Positions 1 to 12,441 are shown, numbered from the stretch's first letter. The stretch is DNA of 64,000 nt from Ophiura sarsii (GCA_035610835.1 CM069447.1:42170648-42234647), one strand, 5' to 3'. Made by a program: numbers and translations. The notes: a model not told the origin generated them from the sequence alone.

Positions 1-3000
1 TGGCAAAGTATATAGACACCTCTGACCAGCATGGCGAGGTGGATCCAGTACCGGTGTGGTAGAATATCTCTTGTAACTGGCAGGATATAAAACAGCAACA
101 GATCCCTGTATTCTGATGCTACAAGCAATAGAAATGACAAATGTGATGAAATCAAAATACACAACTATTCAGGATGCATCAATTCCAGGATTAACAATGC
201 TATATTTCGTCGCTATTCTTTCAAAACCTTGTATCCCCCAAAAAACATTATTTTGAATTAGGATGAAAAAAGGAAAGTTGGAGATACGAGGTTTTGAAAG
301 AATAGAAACGAAAAACTGCCATAAACCAGTCCGTATATCAATTTAAGCCATTTGCAATAAAATCTAACCTGTAGCTCACACATTTGCTGCGAAATATCAA
401 AGACAGTTGGAAGTTTCCCCTCAGTACATGGTCAGCACTTGCGTTGCAAAACCTCGTATACATACGAGGTGAAACACAGGTGCTAATGTGTCTGCCTTCT
501 GATTGGCTGTGACAAATAAAAAACATTAGCGACGATTTACAAGTTGGGGATATGCATGGCAAATAAAAACAGCAATAGTGGAAATAAGCCATTTGGTTTT
601 CAAAACCATGACATTTGGAGTTTTTTAAACATTATAACAATGACATATTGTTATAACGTCTTTGGTGACTGATACTATTTACTGCCATAGCACTCAATTA
701 ATAACATGTTAGTCAACAAAGCTGAGTAAATTGCTGTCACTGCACACATACAATATTTACATTTAATATGCAGCCAACAAATTGTGCAATTACTTCAAAT
801 TTGAATACACAAATCATAAGATGAGTAAGAGGAAATTGATGTTTCTCCCATTAAAATAGAACTTTAACCATTTGTTTATAACATTTCAATTACACCATAA
901 ATGTTGGTTTTCAAATTGAATTATGTTATTTCGTCGTCTAAAAACACCATGTTTTATGGGCAAATCAACCTTTAATGGAGATGTAGGGTCGGTCAGTCAG
1001 TCCGACTATTTTTGTTGTTGAATAATTGTGAATTTTTAATAATTTAGAAAATTTTCAGCAACAAAAATCAAACATTTTCAAGCATTTCAAAGTTTTCTGG
1101 AAAAATGAAATTATCTTTCGATGTCGCCTTATGCATGTTTTAAGGGGAGGGGACTCGAGGAAATCACTTTGTGAATGTTGCAAGTGCTGTAATTATTGAA
1201 CTTAGACTCCAATAATACATAGAAGAATACATTTTTGGAAAGGAAATGGATCAGATAATCCAAATAATCCAAATTTGGCATCAATTTTGACCAAACATGT
1301 TGATTTGACTAAAAAGTGCCCAAAAAATTGGGCTTTTTCTCTTTTTGTCCCAAATTTCAAAAAATGTTAGATTAGGTTAAAAATAGGGACAGCGGTCCCA
1401 AATAGGTCATCCGCTTATATGGGTAGTTGGTCCTAAATAGGTCGCCCGTTTATATGGGTTGTTGGTTGCAATTGTACTTCATCTATTTAAATGTAATCAA
1501 TTTTACATATGCAGCCAATTTTACATCTTGACCTCAGATGACCTTTGACCTTGGTATGTGACCTTTGACCTTGGTAACATATGAAGGTTTCCATGTTGCA
1601 TCTATGACCCAAGTTTGGTTGCAATTGGTCATTGTATGGAAAAGAATTGGACAAGACAAAAAGTGTGTACTAAATTTTACATCTTGACCTCAGATGACCT
1701 TTTAACCTTGATGTGACCTTTGACATCATTAACATATGAAAGTGTCCATGTTGCATCTATGACCCGAGGTTTGGTTGCAATTGGTCATTGTATGGAAAAG
1801 AAATGGACAATAAAAAATGGTAATAAATGGTTCTTATTTTAGACCCACAAGATGCTGTGAACTGCACCCATTATATCGGTGGTTAACCACCATTCGCGGT
1901 GATTCAACGCTATTTCAACGATTTCTCCGTCTTAACAAATTACGCAGTCAAATTTCAGACTGAAAATAAGAAAATTATGAGCTTTCATATGATATGAAAA
2001 TGTCTGTATTGTTTGAGAAAATTCAAAAATGTGATCAGAACATATACCTTTAATAGTTCAATAATCACAGCACTCACAAAATTCAAGAAACCATATCAAT
2101 CAAATCAAAAACTTCCTTGAGTCATCGCCACCCCCCCCCCCCCCCCTTAAACTTCATGTAGATAAACATGTACTAATTAAAGGGTTGTATATTATCTGCA
2201 GATCCAAACACAACATACCTTTGTAGTTGACTTTATGGTTGGTGAGAGGCTTGGGATATCTCCTCATACAACTGGGAGGGGCTATTGCCACCAAACGTTC
2301 GTTTATTGTTGCAAGGTGGTGTCCAATGTAGTATGGGTTTTTCTTCAGCCCAAACCAGCAACCCACTAAACGCTTCACAGCACCGATGCACGTCCCGTGC
2401 ATAAAGTCGACCATAAAATGGATCGCCACGTCAACCTTTAGTAACAGGGATATCACAGTGTGGCCTTTTACACCCATAACCTGTTGACGAAGTGAAAGAT
2501 GAAGTGAAAAACAAACAAAATCCCCAAAAAACAAACACTAATAATTTGGGTTGATTAATTTGTCCATATGATGCACACATGTTGACCACTGACCTAATTA
2601 TCTTATCTTGGCCTTTTTAACCCTAACCATCCTCAATGCCGCAAATGTCCACGGTAAAGTCTGTCTGTGCCAGCTGGCGTGGCACTTTTTCGATGAAATA
2701 ATGGCCCAGGCTACATAGTCGGGCCAATACACTGGCCCGAGTATGGTTGGCCCCGTGGCGCACTGAGAGGTTGTGGGTTCAAGCCCCATTGGCGGCGCCA
2801 CTCATCTTGTCCGCGTTTTTGTCGTTGAAAAAAAATGTGACTTAGGAGGTTAGGGTTAATAAAACTCAAGTGACAAAGGGTGTTTTTCTTTTTTTGTCAA
2901 ATCACATAATTTTGGATTCAAGTCTGGTCAAAATCAAAACATGTCTTACATTTATTTATGGTCACTGATTTCCTTTTTCAAATTTAGCCTTCAACCCATG

Positions 3001-6000
3001 AGTAATGATCGACTTCTATCTTATTTCAAATTCAACAAATCATCAATTTAATTCAATAAAATGTGGTTGATAATCTAGCACCATCTACCGAAGACGATAG
3101 GTCGGATCATAAAATCCCTGGTTTGATTTCTAATGAAATTCAACAAGAAATACAAAACCGTGGCAGATCGCCAAAATAAATAACGCCAATCAACATGGGT
3201 CATAATTGCAACACTTGTGAGCTTCAAATACACATGTATATAAATAAAATTCAATTATGAATTGTTACATATTGATAAGACAAGTGGAAAATGTTTCTTA
3301 CTGGTTTCCCCTGTTGTGTAGCATCTTCTGCTTGTTGGTGCATCTTTTCGGCCGTCCTCCGTTGCGCTTTATTGTCAGAGTAAGGGTATGTTTTGGCGTA
3401 ACCCCTTCCCCTGGAGATTGACACCCCCTTGAACTCACACAGTCCACACCCATACTGGCCATTGAACTGCTGGGTCGCCTATCAATGCAAAGACAAACAT
3501 TAAATCAACCTATCACATGCAACAGTATTGCCTAATTTGTTAAGTTATACAGGAATCTGTCATCAGCTAGCAGATTTTATGTTATGTTGATTGCCGTCAA
3601 CTGAACGCAAGTGAGATGTATTGTATCAACAAAGACAGCATTATGCATAGATTTTTGATTGCTTACTCAAAACAGTGAACAAGATGACAGAGTATATTGC
3701 ATGAAGGGGATTTCAAAGTGTTTGATTTCTAGATCATTTTAGACATGTTATGAGGTCGCAAATATTGAAGGCTATTTAAAGGTAGATGTTCTGATTGCTG
3801 GCCTGATTTTCAACTTGATGTTTACCGTACAATTTTACATGAAAGGTCATTCTTAAAGTTGTCACATTCCAAAGTTTGAGTTACATAACTCCATGGGTTC
3901 TTATTTTAGAAGCACACGGTCTCAAGAATTTTTCCCATTAAGTTGTACACACAACTGGCTGGTGGTTAACCACCTTTGGCAGTAATTCACCACTATAATT
4001 TCTCAATGGAACATTTCTGGCCACTAAGATTTTACAGACATAATGAGAAAAATATGGGGATTCTTCTGATATCAAAGTATCATGATGTGAAGAAAAAAAA
4101 CCATCGCCAAAAGAAAATTGATCGGAACATACACCTTTAAGCTTTAAAAGTACATTACTTACTTTGACCCCTGACATAGCAGGGAGGTCCATGGTGCACG
4201 CTAAGGTGAGGACACGGCATGTTGTTAATGGGCCTTCACCACCCGGTTGAATCTCGAACCCTGAGATGATTGAGGTAAAGATCAATCTTAAAGTTAATTA
4301 AAATTAACCTTAACAGATAGATCTAGGTGTTGGGGATGGGGGTTGTCAACAAAATATGTCTAACCATAGAGGGTTAACGTCCATGTTCTATTCTAACCCT
4401 TCATTTGTAGAAAGAAATGAATATCAGTTGAAAAAGTAGTTCAAGTGGGAATCGAACCATGTACCATTGCATTGTAAAGCATGTATGACAACCAATAGAC
4501 TAGCGAGGGGTGAACTGGCCAAGACTTGATTTTAATCGCTCTTATAATTACGGAATAAAACTATACTACTGGTATGATCAGTACATACAATATTATTAAT
4601 AAATAGAGCTGCAACACACATGCTCGTCAACCCCGGCTGGAAAGTCATTTCCACTACTGCGTACATATATGTTTAAAAAAACTCACCTACTGCATACATC
4701 TTATTCAAATTTAAGACAATCGGTGTCAAGAATGTATTCATGGCTGGCTTTCCTGGCCCATAATAAAGCCCAAGCAAAACGAGGTGCCTCTTTGAAAATC
4801 TAAAGAAAACAAAAGCAACACTATAGCGATAATTGTGGTCATAGATCAAAACCCTTTTAAATATCATAAGCAATAAGGTATTTCATTATCATGACCTCTT
4901 GGTGATCTGGCCCCTACTTGAACTTGACCCTGAAGCGATTGTGGACTTATTCCTTGAAAATTCAAGATTTGACCTCTAGTGACCCATTCTCAAACTCTTA
5001 ACCTCAATGTTATGCATGATTGTTCTAGATGCATCAATGTACCTAGGATGAAAATGGTCTACTCAAAATGAGCCCTTTTATTAAATTTTGGCCCGTATTG
5101 CAGTACACAATTTAAGAACATCTTCTTGACCTTTGATCTAGAAGTGATGAATAACTGTTGTTCTTATATCAACAAACTATATTAAAGATTAAATGGACTA
5201 CACTACACTACTAGTATTGTCTGCGTTCATTGTGTGTTGATAAATTATCAGCTAATTGTAAAATCATACAACCAGAATGTATGTGTTCCTAATCGAAAGA
5301 AGAAAGTTACAGGATGACATGCCTTGCACTGATAATCTTCATTTTTTTAATTTTTATTTGGACAGTTTCTTCTGTGATGACCTTTGACCATACTAAAATC
5401 CACTTACCTCATACGTGGTGGTAGTTCATTAATGACAGCTTGTACCGGCCATAACTGGTTTATACTGGAATCATAAACCTAAATAAAACATGAATTAATA
5501 AATTACTGTAAGTTATCTGCTATGAATAATGAAGAGTGACAGTGGAGCAATGTATACAATCAGTAATACAATATGTAAGATATCAGAGTGTAACACCCAT
5601 GTCTTACTGGTATCAAACTCATCTAAAAATGGGGAATCTTTCCAAAGGACATTGATTTACTACATTTTACATTGTCTGGGGAGTTAAGGTTAAGGGCTGA
5701 TGCAGACTCAGAAGAGCAAAAGATGGTGGAACTGGCAAAAGGGGTCTTCAAGGCGGCACATACATACCCCTTTCCAATTGAAGTGCCACCCCAGTACCCA
5801 TCCACCTCTACCTCCTATTCTATTGCATTATAATTTTTGAGAGTGCTAAATTCATTTGCATGAATATACATGTACAGGTAAATTAACACATGACAGACAC
5901 AAGTTAACAAAATTTAACAAACAAAAATGTTACCTCAACACCGTCAGTGTGCCATGTCAGAGAGATGTTGTTCCTGGAAGCAAAGAAGGACTTGTGCGAC

Positions 6001-9000
6001 TCGTACAGGAGACCATCATAAACATCTCTTATGGTTTCATCACTTGGGAGCGTCTCTCTATAGTCTATTGCTTGTACGAACTTAGGATCTTTGAGAAAAT
6101 GAAACATTTTAAATTAATTCAAAATTAACATTTTATAAATTTGTGTAATAAGTGTTTCTTAAATATGACGAAAAACTTCATACCACCTCTCTGGTAGGTC
6201 CCTCTTTGGAAGTCTAATGGTATGGTAGGTCCATCCTAAACATATTTAGACCGCTACTGTCAAGAGCGGCGGAAAGTTCATTTGTGATGTTATTGGAATT
6301 TGATGCATCCTTTCTTGTTAACATGTGAGTTAGCATAATCAATTATAATCATACCCATGCTATGAAAGCGTATAATGTTCAAAATGTTAATTTTAAAAAA
6401 TGACATTTTCCATTTTTTGTTGGCGGGATTTTCAAATATGAAAATGCAATGTGTGCCATTTCAAATGAAAATCACTGTGCTCGTGGATAAACAGGTAAAT
6501 TTGGTTGTGCAGCAAAGAGGGTCACCAAAGACAAACGAAAAATGCGATCGACTTCGTTTTTTTCACGCAAAGTTAGGATTAAATACATCATTCTTGCAAC
6601 GTTTAAAAAGTGTTAAAATTTATTTTGGTTTTGAAAACAAAATGGCTTCTTTTTACTATTGCAGTCTTTTTGACTCACCCTGTACAATTGTCAATTACTC
6701 ACTTCAATACTAAAAGTTTTAGGAAATAAGGATCATGCATGTTCAGCATCTTTGAAAGGTGTTCATGTGTAATACCTGGACATTATTGATGATAAATTGG
6801 CTTGTAATCAATAACTAAATATCACCATACAAATAAATTACATAGTTTAGATATCTTACCTGTATAAAAGTCTTGAATTTGCTGCTCTGCGTCGACTTCA
6901 ACAAAGAAAGCGATGGGATCACCAGCTTGATTAAAGTGGGGTTTCCCACAACCTGCTGTTGGGCACGTTTGTTCATCATCATTGAACGTATGAAAGCATG
7001 CTGCGCAAACATCATGTTGTATTAAGGTGATTTCCTTATGTTTGAAGCATTTCTGGAAATGATAAATTATAATATGTTGGGAGAATTAAATGTGATGTGT
7101 AGTACAAGTAGTTTGCTTCATTACGCATGACCTAATGTGCAACAAAAGTGAAAAAAGGCTGTAAAACTACAGGTAGACGGACTCCCATCACATGAAATAT
7201 ATTATTTGGCTGTTTTCAATTGAACCATTTTAACTGTTTAACAAACCATAGCATTGTAATTAGCAGAAATGAAAATGTTATCATATTTCTACTGAATTGA
7301 ATGACCAATAATTATTGAAATAAAACCCAATTGAGGTTTGTCCGATATAACAACAAATAAAAAATGCGCCACAAGAGCGAAAAGGTAACAAATCCACCAT
7401 TTTTTTGTGTGCTGCAACAACAAAAAACATGATGTGACCAATCAATGGTCATTTCTCGGTCATTAAATTTAGGGTCGTTAAATGTATGCAATTTTGTTTG
7501 ATCTCTGACGCAGAACTTACATACTCTTACAAATATAATTCAAAATGGTATGCTAAGGTTGAAAATCTGTTATGTTGACATCAAATTGTTGTAGACCAAT
7601 TTTTGTTCAGCGTGATGGATTACTTTGGGTATGGGCGAGTATAGCTCGTTCACGTTGTAGTGTTGTCATTCCTCACACTAGTCAGTGTAGAATGTAGATC
7701 AGTGATCGTATCGGAACAAGTCTGAGCTACCTCGGACTAGGCCAGGGCGAGTAGAGAGTCAAAACGTCTGGTTTATTGCCATTGGGTTTATTGTCAACGT
7801 CAAAATTGATAACCGGGCCCAACTACTTTTTTTACTATAGTCTACCGACTACTCTCTAGGCTAATTAATAATTGAATGAACAGGCACGCAGCATAAAATA
7901 TGATTGCTCTCAAAATTATCATGCTTTATGGTTCACTGTGTGCGCTTCATCGCCCAATAACGAACACAACAATACGCTGCTTCAAATTCAATGAATGTGT
8001 TCCATCAATTATAAATCCAACTCCGCCTAGTCAGTGAAGGTATTTTTAGGCCCCGCCAACTTGATTTTTAGTTTCCCGTAACATTTTTTTTCAAAACCGG
8101 GGAGGCACCCATTTCATTAATATTCATTATTTTTACGACTTTCATTATTATACAAAATGTGGATGTCAGGGGATTGTTATACACCGCTGTACACCATCAT
8201 AGAATGAAATGGGTCAATTTAGATATGTAAGTTACAGAGAAAGGCTATTCTCATGATTCTGGTCAAAATGAATAAACATTTCACTTCATTTTAACATCCT
8301 CAAACAGTTTAGACAATGGAATGAATACCTTACACAAAGTAAGTGCAGACCAGAGAACAGATACCCACTACGGTACAGACTTAATACAATACTTTTATAA
8401 AGCCTATACATTTAAAGCTGCGAAAATGTCAAACTAGCCTATAGGCCTACTCCAGATATGAATTGGGTATAGGCCTCAGGCCCATCAGATAGATGGGGGG
8501 GGGCGACAATTGCGAACGCCCCCCCCCCCCTTTTGATTTTTTTTTTTTTTAAGGTAAAAATTGCGTTTTTCTTAGTTTCAAATATCAATGATAGTAAAAG
8601 TATCATAAAACATTGACTACAGTGCTTTTTGGACTGCGAAATTTTGTGTCCGTGCGAAAATTGTTGACGTGCAAATTTTTTTGACTTCTATCCGGAGACT
8701 ATCCCCCCCCCCCACCCCCCACTTACGTGAAATTCACGAGGTGACTGACTTGGAGAAAATTTGGGGCATTGTGAAAACGCCCCCCCCCCCCTTGGGCAAA
8801 AGTTTCTTAAAGGGACATTAAGTGGTGTTGAAAAGTTTAAATGTTTAAAAATTTACTTCAGAATTCAAGATGAACATTAAAAATCGCCATTATTGTTGTT
8901 TCTGCTAACAAAAAACACAGCAAAACTAGATTAAAACAATATCATCGCTATTTATTGAAAAACGCCCTCTATGCAAATATGGTTCGCGTTATGTATCACG

Positions 9001-11881
9001 CGTACTGCACGGGGATACTGTCGGACGTAAAATGCTGGTCCCGGGACCAGCATTTTTTGAATCGACGTTTTCTTGTACAAAGAGCTGATTTTTCTTAATC
9101 CTTATAGGTGTAAGTTCATACATGTAATACAATTATAAAAATAAACTAATCTCAGTTTTTATTATAATTGAGGGCGCTGCCTCCAGCACATCTCTTAGTG
9201 TCCCTTTAAGTTACGGGGATGGGCCTATCAGTTGAATTAATAACAAAGCAAAACAGTGGTCGCACTGTCGCATATTTTGACAATCACATATGGTGAAACA
9301 TGAACAAATAAAAAAGTCTCCAAAAAGGCCGCAAAAAAAAAACACAGAAAAATATTCACTAAAACTCCGATCACAACATAGGCTGTCCTGTGTGGGCTGA
9401 CAGCGTTAAGTCTACCGAATTCTGCAACGCGGAATACTGCATGCTTCATGCCCAGGGGTTTCTCTTCGTATTCAGAGGAGTAAAGCATGATCGTTTCAGG
9501 AGTTCAAAATACCCCCTATTTAACGGTGTTTCAAAGACAATTTTGCTAATTTGACCCCCTTTTTTGCGCCAAAACGAGGACATTTCGTTTTCAAAAAACA
9601 CCTCTTTTTTACCATATCAAGGACACATTCTAAAATGACCCCCCTTTTTGCGCAAAAAAACGAGGACATTTTGTCTTTAAAAAACACCCCTTTTTATCAT
9701 CAATCAAGGACACTTTCTAAAATGACCCCTTTTTGCGCAAAAACGAGGACACATTTTTAGTTTGAAATGCCCCCTTTGGCATTTGTCCTATTTCAAGGAC
9801 CATGATTTGATTGATATATAGGCCTATGACACAATACTAATTTGTACTTGAATTTATTGTATTATTTATACTTTGACTCATAATATTGCTTTCATTCCAT
9901 AGCTCTCCCAGGGGCCATGGTAACTATATAATGGCATGCCATAGCTCTCCCACAGACTACAGAGCTACAGCTAAGGCTTCTAAGCCTAGGCTAAATGGGA
10001 TTAATCATTAAATAATGGCATAATAACTCTCCCACAAAAGAGCTAGAATTCAGAGCTAGAATAGTAGATTATAGATATAGCCTATGTTTAATCTATTCAA
10101 AGAATAAGTATAACTTCCAAATCCAAGAAAATCCAATCCAAAATGCCCGGCCAAGGCATAACCCCAACTCAAAAATTGTCAAGTGTCATCGAATACAAGA
10201 CTGTGGAATTCTGCATCCTTTACGTCACTTACAAAAAGAAAGAAGTTTGCCTCCAAACTGCAAAATTAAACTCATCTTGCTCTGCTTCTCCCGTGCCTGG
10301 ATTGTGTGCGAGCGGAGAAAATACAGTTTTGACATTTAAATTCCCAGGTTTAATTACCATTTCATACAGAAAATAACACCAGTAAAGAATTTCATTTGCC
10401 AATAACTCATGAACTTGTCCTCAGCGGAAACGATGATTTCCAGTCGATAGAGAATGACATCATTGAGGGAGCACAACACTTTGTCGTCTCCTATTGACTT
10501 TACACGCTTCGTAATGTGATTTCAAATCGCTCTAAATCCAGAGTGCTCGCGATAAAAGCAATCAAATTTGGATATGTTTTATATTATCATTAAATTTTAA
10601 CATTATCTGGGTTTAAACATAGAAAGTCCGTCAAGATTTTTGATATCAGCAAATATAGCGGGACCTAGTGATTTCGTGGCATGTTATTCGGCTCTCATCC
10701 CGGCATACACCGTGTGGGTAAATCGGCCGGTAAAATAATAATAGTATAGCTTAAATCAGGGAGCTTATATAATGCTTAAATTGGCGTGTTTTCTTTCTTA
10801 ACTATTAAAAACATATGTAAGCTAATCCATAAAACATAAATTTGATATCACTACTCGTTAATATCATGCCGATTTGGCCCGTTCATTCTGTCAAAAGGTG
10901 TGCTCCCTTGGACCCCCGATGAATTGTGGGGAGAAATCTTTTCGGCTATTTCGGAAATTTGTCCCGAGGAAAACTCCGGAATCTTTCAACCAATTAATTA
11001 TGACGTAGCTAAGTTAAGAAACTAGTTCCGGTAACATTCGGGTACACTCGGCCCACGGGGATTCCCTTATACGCGAGATACAGCCAGGGGTTGTATTTAT
11101 ACCAGGACACTTCATAAATAAACGGAAAATGCCAAATCACATGGATTTTCGAACTTCGGTCCAGCGCGGACATTAAAATATACCCCTTTTTTCCTTCCGC
11201 AGACATAGATTCGTTAAAACACCCCTAATATTTGGAAATCGCGGTCATAGCTTCAACAAAAAAGAAACATTTTTGGAAATCGCGGGGGGGGGGGGGGGGG
11301 GGGGGGTTGTGGGGGCCGCCGTAATGGGGGCTTTTTTTGCGGGTGGGATAGAGTTTTGTTGTTGTTGTTTTTTACTCGGGGTGGGTTGCCTCATAAACAT
11401 TCTATTGTTTATGGTTGCCTGCACAGACAGACAGAGGGGGATTTATAAAAAAAAAACTACTTTGATTTTGAAAAGGAAAATTATATAGAAATAAAAACAA
11501 GAAGGTGGTTCTTATTCTTACCTTCTTCTCTTGGCAGAATTTGTACAGCGATTGCATGTGTCGTGGTACAATCACATTCACAGGCACAGTCGATTTGAGA
11601 ATTCTCAGGTGGTCTCTCAGCGTTGTTTTGTTGACTCCCTGGTGATGGTTCACCAAGGCCATGATCTGAACTAAGCTCTCTTTGGTGGTAATTCGAGCTC
11701 CTGGATACATCTTGTCGTCATCACAGCCATGGCCTACTACAACTTTGGGTTTGCGCTTTTTGATAAGACCAAGTTGTTTTCGCTTATTGTAAAACGTCGT
11801 CCGTGGATAAGGAAGAGTTGGGTCGGATATATACTGTTTATACGGACCTCTTTTGGAAGTACGGGACTTCGGCAGAACCAT
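1..11881 (-). CDS. tnp2-like (CACTA/EnSpm) transposase-derived protein, nine exons, 3' end outside window
   Basis: Exons in transcript order: 11881-11522, 7052-6860, 6088-5934, 5478-5408, 4799-4687, 4260-4163, 3478-3302, 2480-2219 and 76-1 (open at the window edge). All introns are GT-AG and exon phases agree throughout, giving about 501 residues without a stop. Residues 1-120 are a basic N-terminus. A zinc ribbon follows with Cys136, Cys139, Cys150 and Cys155, then the tnp2 core: HTDGV (Asp233), INELPPR, a GLYYGPGKPAMNTFL stretch, FNGQYGCGLC (Cys341, Cys344), VDFMHG (Asp414) and PYYIG. Asp233 and Asp414 sit where the first two acidic residues of the RNase H-like core are expected; the third would lie past the edge. 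The family normally has about 15 residues (ASE-R-LLYY-type) between exons 8 and 9, so a small exon may have been missed or lost. Eight introns, intact frame and no visible terminal repeats suggest a domesticated gene, but an intron-bearing transposon is possible. The ATG at 11881 was preferred because it opens the basic region; an in-frame ATG lies at 11920. Confidence 0.85.
77..1522. other. intronic stretch with no recognised element
   Basis: This is most of the last visible intron of the tnp2-like gene. It is AT-rich with short repeats of a 'cctaaataggtc' type near 1380-1460. I see no exon with matching phase, no inverted-repeat element and no RNA gene. A missing short tnp2 exon could be hidden between here and 2218. 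Confidence 0.5.
1523..1812. repeat. two tandem ~150 bp units with DR1-like TGACCTTTGACC motifs
   Basis: Two diverged copies run at about 1523-1652 and 1679-1812. Each starts with 'catcttgacctcagatgacc' and ends with 'ggtcattgtatggaaaagaa'. Exact TGACCTTTGACC occurs at 1539-1550 and 1559-1570. The same motif recurs in the element at 35127-36213, so this is probably a fragment of that type of transposon. Confidence 0.7.
1829..2053. mobile_element. truncated copy of the TTAA-flanked MITE family
   Basis: This matches the reverse complement of the complete element at 21985-22341 from its 'ggttcttattttagac' centre to one terminus. It keeps the central palindrome 'ggtggttaaccacc', the 'catatgatatgaaaat' block and the terminal 'catatacct' followed by TTAA (2050-2053). 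The other half is missing; repeat DNA abuts at 1828. Confidence 0.75.
2133..2146. repeat. poly-C tract
   Basis: An uninterrupted C run just below exon 8 of the tnp2-like gene. It is one of more than ten long C/G homopolymers in the window; exact length in a raw assembly is unreliable. Confidence 0.8.
2735..2806 (+). repeat. degenerate tRNA-derived (SINE-like) fragment
   Basis: The plus strand shows an A-box-like 'gtggcgcactgag' followed almost directly by the B-box-like 'gggttcaagcccc' and an end in 'gcgcca'. The anticodon arm is absent, so this is not a working tRNA. It lies in the intron between exons 7 and 8 of the tnp2-like gene. Confidence 0.35.
3776..4140. mobile_element. complete TTAA-flanked MITE in a tnp2-like intron
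   Basis: TTAA stands at 3776-3779 and 4137-4140. Between them is a 357 bp element starting AGGTAGATGTTCTGAT and ending with the reverse complement of AGGTGTATGTTCCGAT. It shares the 'gttcttattttag' block, a near-palindromic 'ggtggttaaccacc' and its exact 357 bp length with the element at 21985-22341. TTAA duplications and short terminal repeats are typical of piggyBac-type elements; no transposase is present. Confidence 0.8.
4437..4516 (-). tRNA. tRNA-Val(UAC)-like pseudogene or SINE head
   Basis: Read on the minus strand, an A box fitting 'TAGTCTATTGG', an anticodon region 'GCTTTACAATGC' (UAC, valine) and a B box 'GGTTCGATTCC' are in order. Outer hexamers AGTTCA and TGAACT are complementary, and a T5 run (4431-4435) follows as a Pol III terminator. 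About seven extra bases between acceptor and D arm and a poor T stem argue against a working tRNA. It lies in the intron between exons 5 and 6 of the tnp2-like gene. Confidence 0.5.
4893..5400. repeat. diverged transposon-like sequence with TGACCT/TGACCC half-sites
   Basis: This intronic stretch repeatedly shows 'tgacctct', 'ttgacctttgatc' and 'tgacctttgacca', and the phrase 'gacctctagtgaccc' that also occurs in the 35.1-36.2 kb element. No terminal repeats are visible, so it is a fragment at best. Confidence 0.35.
7053..8805. other. first intron of the tnp2-like gene, low-complexity part
   Basis: No coding segment or RNA gene is recognised here. The 8495-8795 part contains three C runs ('cgcccccc' at about 8519, 8702 and 8779) and A/T runs, with imperfectly repeated 'gcgaaaattg' phrases between them. 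Confidence 0.5.
8806..9210. mobile_element. ~400 bp MITE with TTAA ends
   Basis: The left end reads TTAA-AGGGACATTAAG and the right end is the inverse, CTTAGTGTCCCT-TTAA. TTAA lies at 8807-8810 and 9206-9209. The interior has a palindrome ('ggtcccgggacc') and no reading frame. The terminal sequence differs from the AGGTAGATG family, so this is a second TTAA-type family. Confidence 0.75.
9545..9785. repeat. three-copy ~85 bp tandem repeat
   Basis: Units begin near 9553, 9640 and 9724, each with 'acccctttttgcgc', 'aaaacgaggacat', an A-rich block and 'atcaaggacac'. The third unit is the most diverged. An open frame crosses it only because the units share composition. Confidence 0.75.
9786..11282. 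other. first intron of the tnp2-like gene, no recognised feature
   Basis: Unique-looking AT-rich sequence with AGGCCTA-like words. Short open frames at 10143-10376 (plus) and 11009-11206 (minus) lack convincing composition, splice sites or family resemblance and are not called as genes. Confidence 0.4.
11283..11306. repeat. poly-G tract in a G-rich stretch
   Basis: A G run of about 24 bases followed by further G-rich sequence to 11330, 215 bp below the donor site of exon 1 of the tnp2-like gene. It is a candidate quadruplex-forming site on the plus strand. Confidence 0.75.
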
Positions 11882-12370
11882 CGTTATTACTAATAAATAA
11901 TATAAAGGTAGTGAGTTCACAGAGACTGAGTGAATGACTCACTCAGAGTGACGAATAAGCAGTAGGCCCTACATGTACTGCGAATAAGAACAAACGACAA
12001 TTGAAGACCTATATAAAGACTCGGAAGTTGATGGCATGTTATGCGTTGCCAAGCAAACATCCGTTCAGTGTTGCCAACTGAGATTAGTCCCAGTCGGCCT
12101 ATGGAATTAATCTCACTACATTATTCTGTCGATCTAAGGTGATGAAACGCGTGTGGATCGATAAATGTTGGCCTTTGCCTTGCCATTGCCTTGATTACAA
12201 CTTTTATTTGACGATCAATTTATTTGTAGTGACATTCTGCCCTATGAAGATAATAATTTGCGCATTGCAGATTGTTTGTTGCCGATCAATATGACAATTA
12301 AAACATGTTACAAACTACATTATTTACTTCTAATCATGCTAATTGGCCATGTTTAGGTTAATTTTAATCC
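11882..12370. other. region upstream of the tnp2-like gene
   Basis: No gene is seen. This would hold the promoter of the minus-strand tnp2-like gene, but I cannot point to a TATA box or initiator with confidence. Sequence is unique-looking up to the TTTA microsatellite. Confidence 0.4.
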
Positions 12371-12373
12371 ATG

Positions 12374-12382
12374 ATTATATAT

Positions 12383-12441
<59 letters not shown>

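Noticed and set aside
10143..10376. 77-residue plus-strand ORF in the first intron of the tnp2-like gene
   Set aside because: No recognisable domain, no promoter or poly(A) context, ordinary length for chance.
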